Shown here piece by piece: positions 4,870-6,313 of a stretch of DNA of 6,313 nt. A program made the position numbers and the translations under genes. The notes beneath the pieces are model-generated. The model was not told the DNA's origin, searched no databases, and saw only the letters and a program-made list of their open reading frames with translations. This DNA comes from Pelagibacteraceae bacterium TMED146. GTDB taxonomy: Bacteria > Pseudomonadota > Alphaproteobacteria > Pelagibacterales > Pelagibacteraceae. Location of the stretch: contig NHGV01000003.1 in NCBI GenBank assembly GCA_002171085.1, positions 10,681 through 16,993 on the forward strand, read 5' to 3'. Within the stretch, counting starts at the first letter, position 1. Each line of letters opens with the position of its first letter.

Positions 4870-5621
4870 TTATCAGTTTTTACCATAAATTTTATTAGAA
4901 ATAAAAAAACTGGTTTTGGTAAAATTTTAAGAGTTTTAAATATTAAACTCATCATAAAAGGAAATGTAATATCATATTTCTTTTTCTCTAAACCTTTATA
5001 AATAATTTGCGCAGCCTTTTCAGCAGACATTAAAAAAGGCATTTCAAATTTATTCTGATCAGTAAGTCTTGTTTTAACAAAGCCGGGATTGATTAAGCTG
5101 ACATATATATTGTTTTTTTTACAGTCACTATAAATAGATTCTGAATAGTTCATCATAGCAGCTTTACTTGGTCCATAACCAGATGAATTTGGCAAGCCAA
5201 AAAATCCTGCTAAAGAACTAATCATAGAAATATGACCTTTTTGTTGATTTTTCATAACAGGCAAAATTACGGACATCACATTAATTAAACCCATAAAATT
5301 TACCTCTATAGTTTTTCTATAAAGATCTAAATCTACATCAAAAGTATTATTGGGTTTATAAAAACCACTAGAATAAATTACTAAATCAATATTTTTTACT
5401 TCATTTATAACTGAAGTTAAAACTTCTCTACATTCACTTGCTGAAGTTACATCAAGTTTTTTTGTAATTACTTTGCAATTTTCATTTAGAAAATCTTCAG
5501 ATATTTGTTCTAATTTATCTTTATTTCTTCCAAAAATGATTAAATTTTTAGAATTTTTTAAATAAATCTTTCCAAGTTCAAAGCCTATGCCAAAAGTTCC
5601 ACCTATTATTAATGTGTTCAT
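4866..5621 (-). CDS. Short-chain dehydrogenase/reductase (SDR), substrate unknown
   Basis: A 251-residue classical-type SDR, an NAD(P)-dependent oxidoreductase with a Rossmann fold. The cofactor loop is GGTFGIG (7-13), with Ile6 in place of the usual threonine. FGRNKDKL (30-37) follows the second strand, where the Arg at 32 suggests, but does not prove, NADP preference. LDVTSASE (56-63) and YSSG (83-86, usually NNAG) come next. The catalytic set is complete: Asn108, Ser136 in MISSLAG, Tyr149 and Lys153 in YGPSK, then NPGFVKTRL (178-186). The C-terminus is unusually hydrophobic (about 220-246), suggesting membrane association, as in SDRs acting on lipids or other hydrophobic substrates. There is no ribosome site before ATG 5621. 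It is divergent from fumC and convergent with the 48-residue gene, overlapping its stop by four bases. The reaction cannot be fixed from sequence. Confidence 0.9.
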   Translation of the reverse strand: MNTLIIGGTFGIGFELGKIYLKNSKNLIIFGRNKDKLEQISEDFLNENCKVITKKLDVTSASECREVLTSVINEVKNIDLVIYSSGFYKPNNTFDVDLDLYRKTIEVNFMGLINVMSVILPVMKNQQKGHISMISSLAGFFGLPNSSGYGPSKAAMMNYSESIYSDCKKNNIYVSLINPGFVKTRLTDQNKFEMPFLMSAEKAAQIIYKGLEKKKYDITFPFMMSLIFKTLKILPKPVFLFLIKFMVKTDN

Positions 5622-5638
5622 TGTTTTTATTAATTTAA

Positions 5639-5650
5639 TATATATATATA
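5639..5650. repeat. (TA)6 run in the divergent SDR-fumC promoter region
   Basis: Twelve bases of alternating TA lie in the 43-base space between the starts of the dehydrogenase (5621, minus) and fumC (5665, plus). The whole spacer is nearly pure A/T, so both genes' promoters must be crowded here or reach into the opposite coding region. The run could melt easily and vary in length, but no direct evidence of regulation is visible. Confidence 0.6.
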
Positions 5651-5653
5651 AAT

Positions 5654-5659
5654 TATAAT
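5654..5659 (+). promoter_or_regulatory. Candidate -10 box of fumC, compatible with a leaderless transcript
   Basis: TATAAT ends 5 bases before ATG 5665, so initiation at the usual distance would fall on or next to the A of the start codon, giving a leaderless fumC message. The best-placed -35 (TAATTT, 5631-5636, 17-base spacing) is poor. No Shine-Dalgarno is present, which fits leaderless translation. Confidence 0.4.
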
Positions 5660-5664
5660 CAAAT

Positions 5665-6313
5665 ATGTCTTCAAGAAATGAATTTGATAGTTTTGGTAAA
5701 ATAAAAGTTCCCTCAGATAAATACTGGGGAGCTCAAACGCAAAGATCTATAAAAAATTTTAAGATTGGCAAAGTAAATGTGCCTCTTGAACTAATTCATG
5801 CGATTGGAATAGTTAAAAAATCTGCAGCAATAGTTAATGCTAAATTTAAAGACTTAGATAGTAATTTATCTAAATATATTCAAAAAGCTGCTGATGAAGT
5901 TATAGCAGGAAAACTTGACGATCATTTTCCTTTAAAAGTTTGGCAAACAGGTTCTGGTACACAAACAAACATGAATGTTAATGAGGTAATTGCAAATAGA
6001 GCAATCGAAATGCTTGGCGGCAAATTAGGATCAAAAAAACCAGTTCACCCAAATGATCATGTAAACATGGCTCAATCTACAAATGATACATTTCCAACTG
6101 CAATGCATATTGCAATTGCAATACAAACAAATAAAAAATTAATACCCTCCCTTATAAAATTGGAGATAGCTCTTTCAAAAAAAACTAAGCAATTTAAAGA
6201 TATTGTTAAAATTGGAAGAACTCATTTACAGGATGCAACTCCATTAACCTTGGGACAGGAATTTTCAGGTTATCATATGCAGATTAAAAACTCTTTAGCA
6301 AGAGTGCGTATAG
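5665..6313 (+). CDS. fumC: Class II fumarate hydratase FumC, partial (N-terminal 216 residues)
   Basis: Fumarase C of the aspartase/fumarase superfamily interconverts fumarate and malate in the TCA cycle in the cytoplasm; it is a tetramer without an iron-sulfur cluster. The frame starts at ATG 5665 and is cut by the right edge after 216 of roughly 460 residues. Typical motifs are present in order: the N-terminal [20 protein letters not shown] (8-27), [19 protein letters not shown] (95-113) forming part of the active site, [20 protein letters not shown] (128-147) including the secondary B-site loop, and [16 protein letters not shown] (184-199) with the conserved active-site His187. The class signature around GSSxMPxKxN lies beyond the window. 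It is divergent from the dehydrogenase. There is no ribosome site; a TATAAT sits 5 bases before the start. Class II fumarase is distinguished from argininosuccinate lyase and aspartase relatives by the HLQDATP and TNMNVNEV wording. Confidence 0.96.
   Translation, partial: MSSRNEFDSFGKIKVPSDKYWGAQTQRSIKNFKIGKVNVPLELIHAIGIVKKSAAIVNAKFKDLDSNLSKYIQKAADEVIAGKLDDHFPLKVWQTGSGTQTNMNVNEVIANRAIEMLGGKLGSKKPVHPNDHVNMAQSTNDTFPTAMHIAIAIQTNKKLIPSLIKLEIALSKKTKQFKDIVKIGRTHLQDATPLTLGQEFSGYHMQIKNSLARVRI

Noticed and set aside
4874..4912. 8 bp stem (CAGTTTTT with AAAAACTG) just past the convergent stops as a terminator for the 48-residue gene
   Set aside because: The stem is mostly A/T, has a 23-base loop with no strong inner pairing and no good T run after it, and lies inside the dehydrogenase coding sequence.

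Overview
The window looks like a piece of a streamlined marine alphaproteobacterial genome of the SAR11/Pelagibacter type. The grounds are low GC (for example 9 G/C of 60 at 3001-3060), gene spacing from tens of bases down to overlaps, almost no Shine-Dalgarno sequences, Lys/Asn/Ile-rich proteins, and a branched-chain-type amino-acid uptake system. The assignment rests on this style of sequence, not on a marker gene.

Layout. (1) 1-1900, minus strand: a periplasmic amino-acid-binding protein (livK-like) followed by its permease (livH-like, cut by the window edge). A strong hairpin with a U-tract lies between them and probably limits permease expression relative to the binding protein. The livK-like gene has its own leader with a pair of near-identical 22-24 bp repeats over a candidate promoter. 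(2) 2005-2625, minus: a LysE/RhtB-type exporter, divergent from (3) a plus-strand block 2655-4660. That block holds a radical SAM enzyme with a cysteine-rich C-terminus, a TVP38/TMEM64 (VTT-domain) membrane protein, an unrecognised 55-residue protein and a small secreted helical protein. The first three are joined by stop/start overlaps and are almost certainly one translationally coupled unit. (4) 4723-4869, plus: a 48-residue protein with a C-terminal membrane segment, whose stop codon overlaps that of a convergent short-chain dehydrogenase (4866-5621, minus). (5) 5665-6313, plus: the first 216 residues of class II fumarase (fumC), divergent from the dehydrogenase across 43 bp containing (TA)6.

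Functionally, the left part is amino-acid import next to an amino-acid-type exporter, and the right part is central metabolism (fumarase) plus an oxidoreductase of unknown substrate. The part most likely to hold something undescribed is the coupled radical SAM / VTT-membrane-protein / 55-residue-protein unit. Its substrate cannot be read from the sequence. No rRNA, tRNA, CRISPR, insertion sequence or phage gene was seen, and no stretch over 300 bases lacks a gene.
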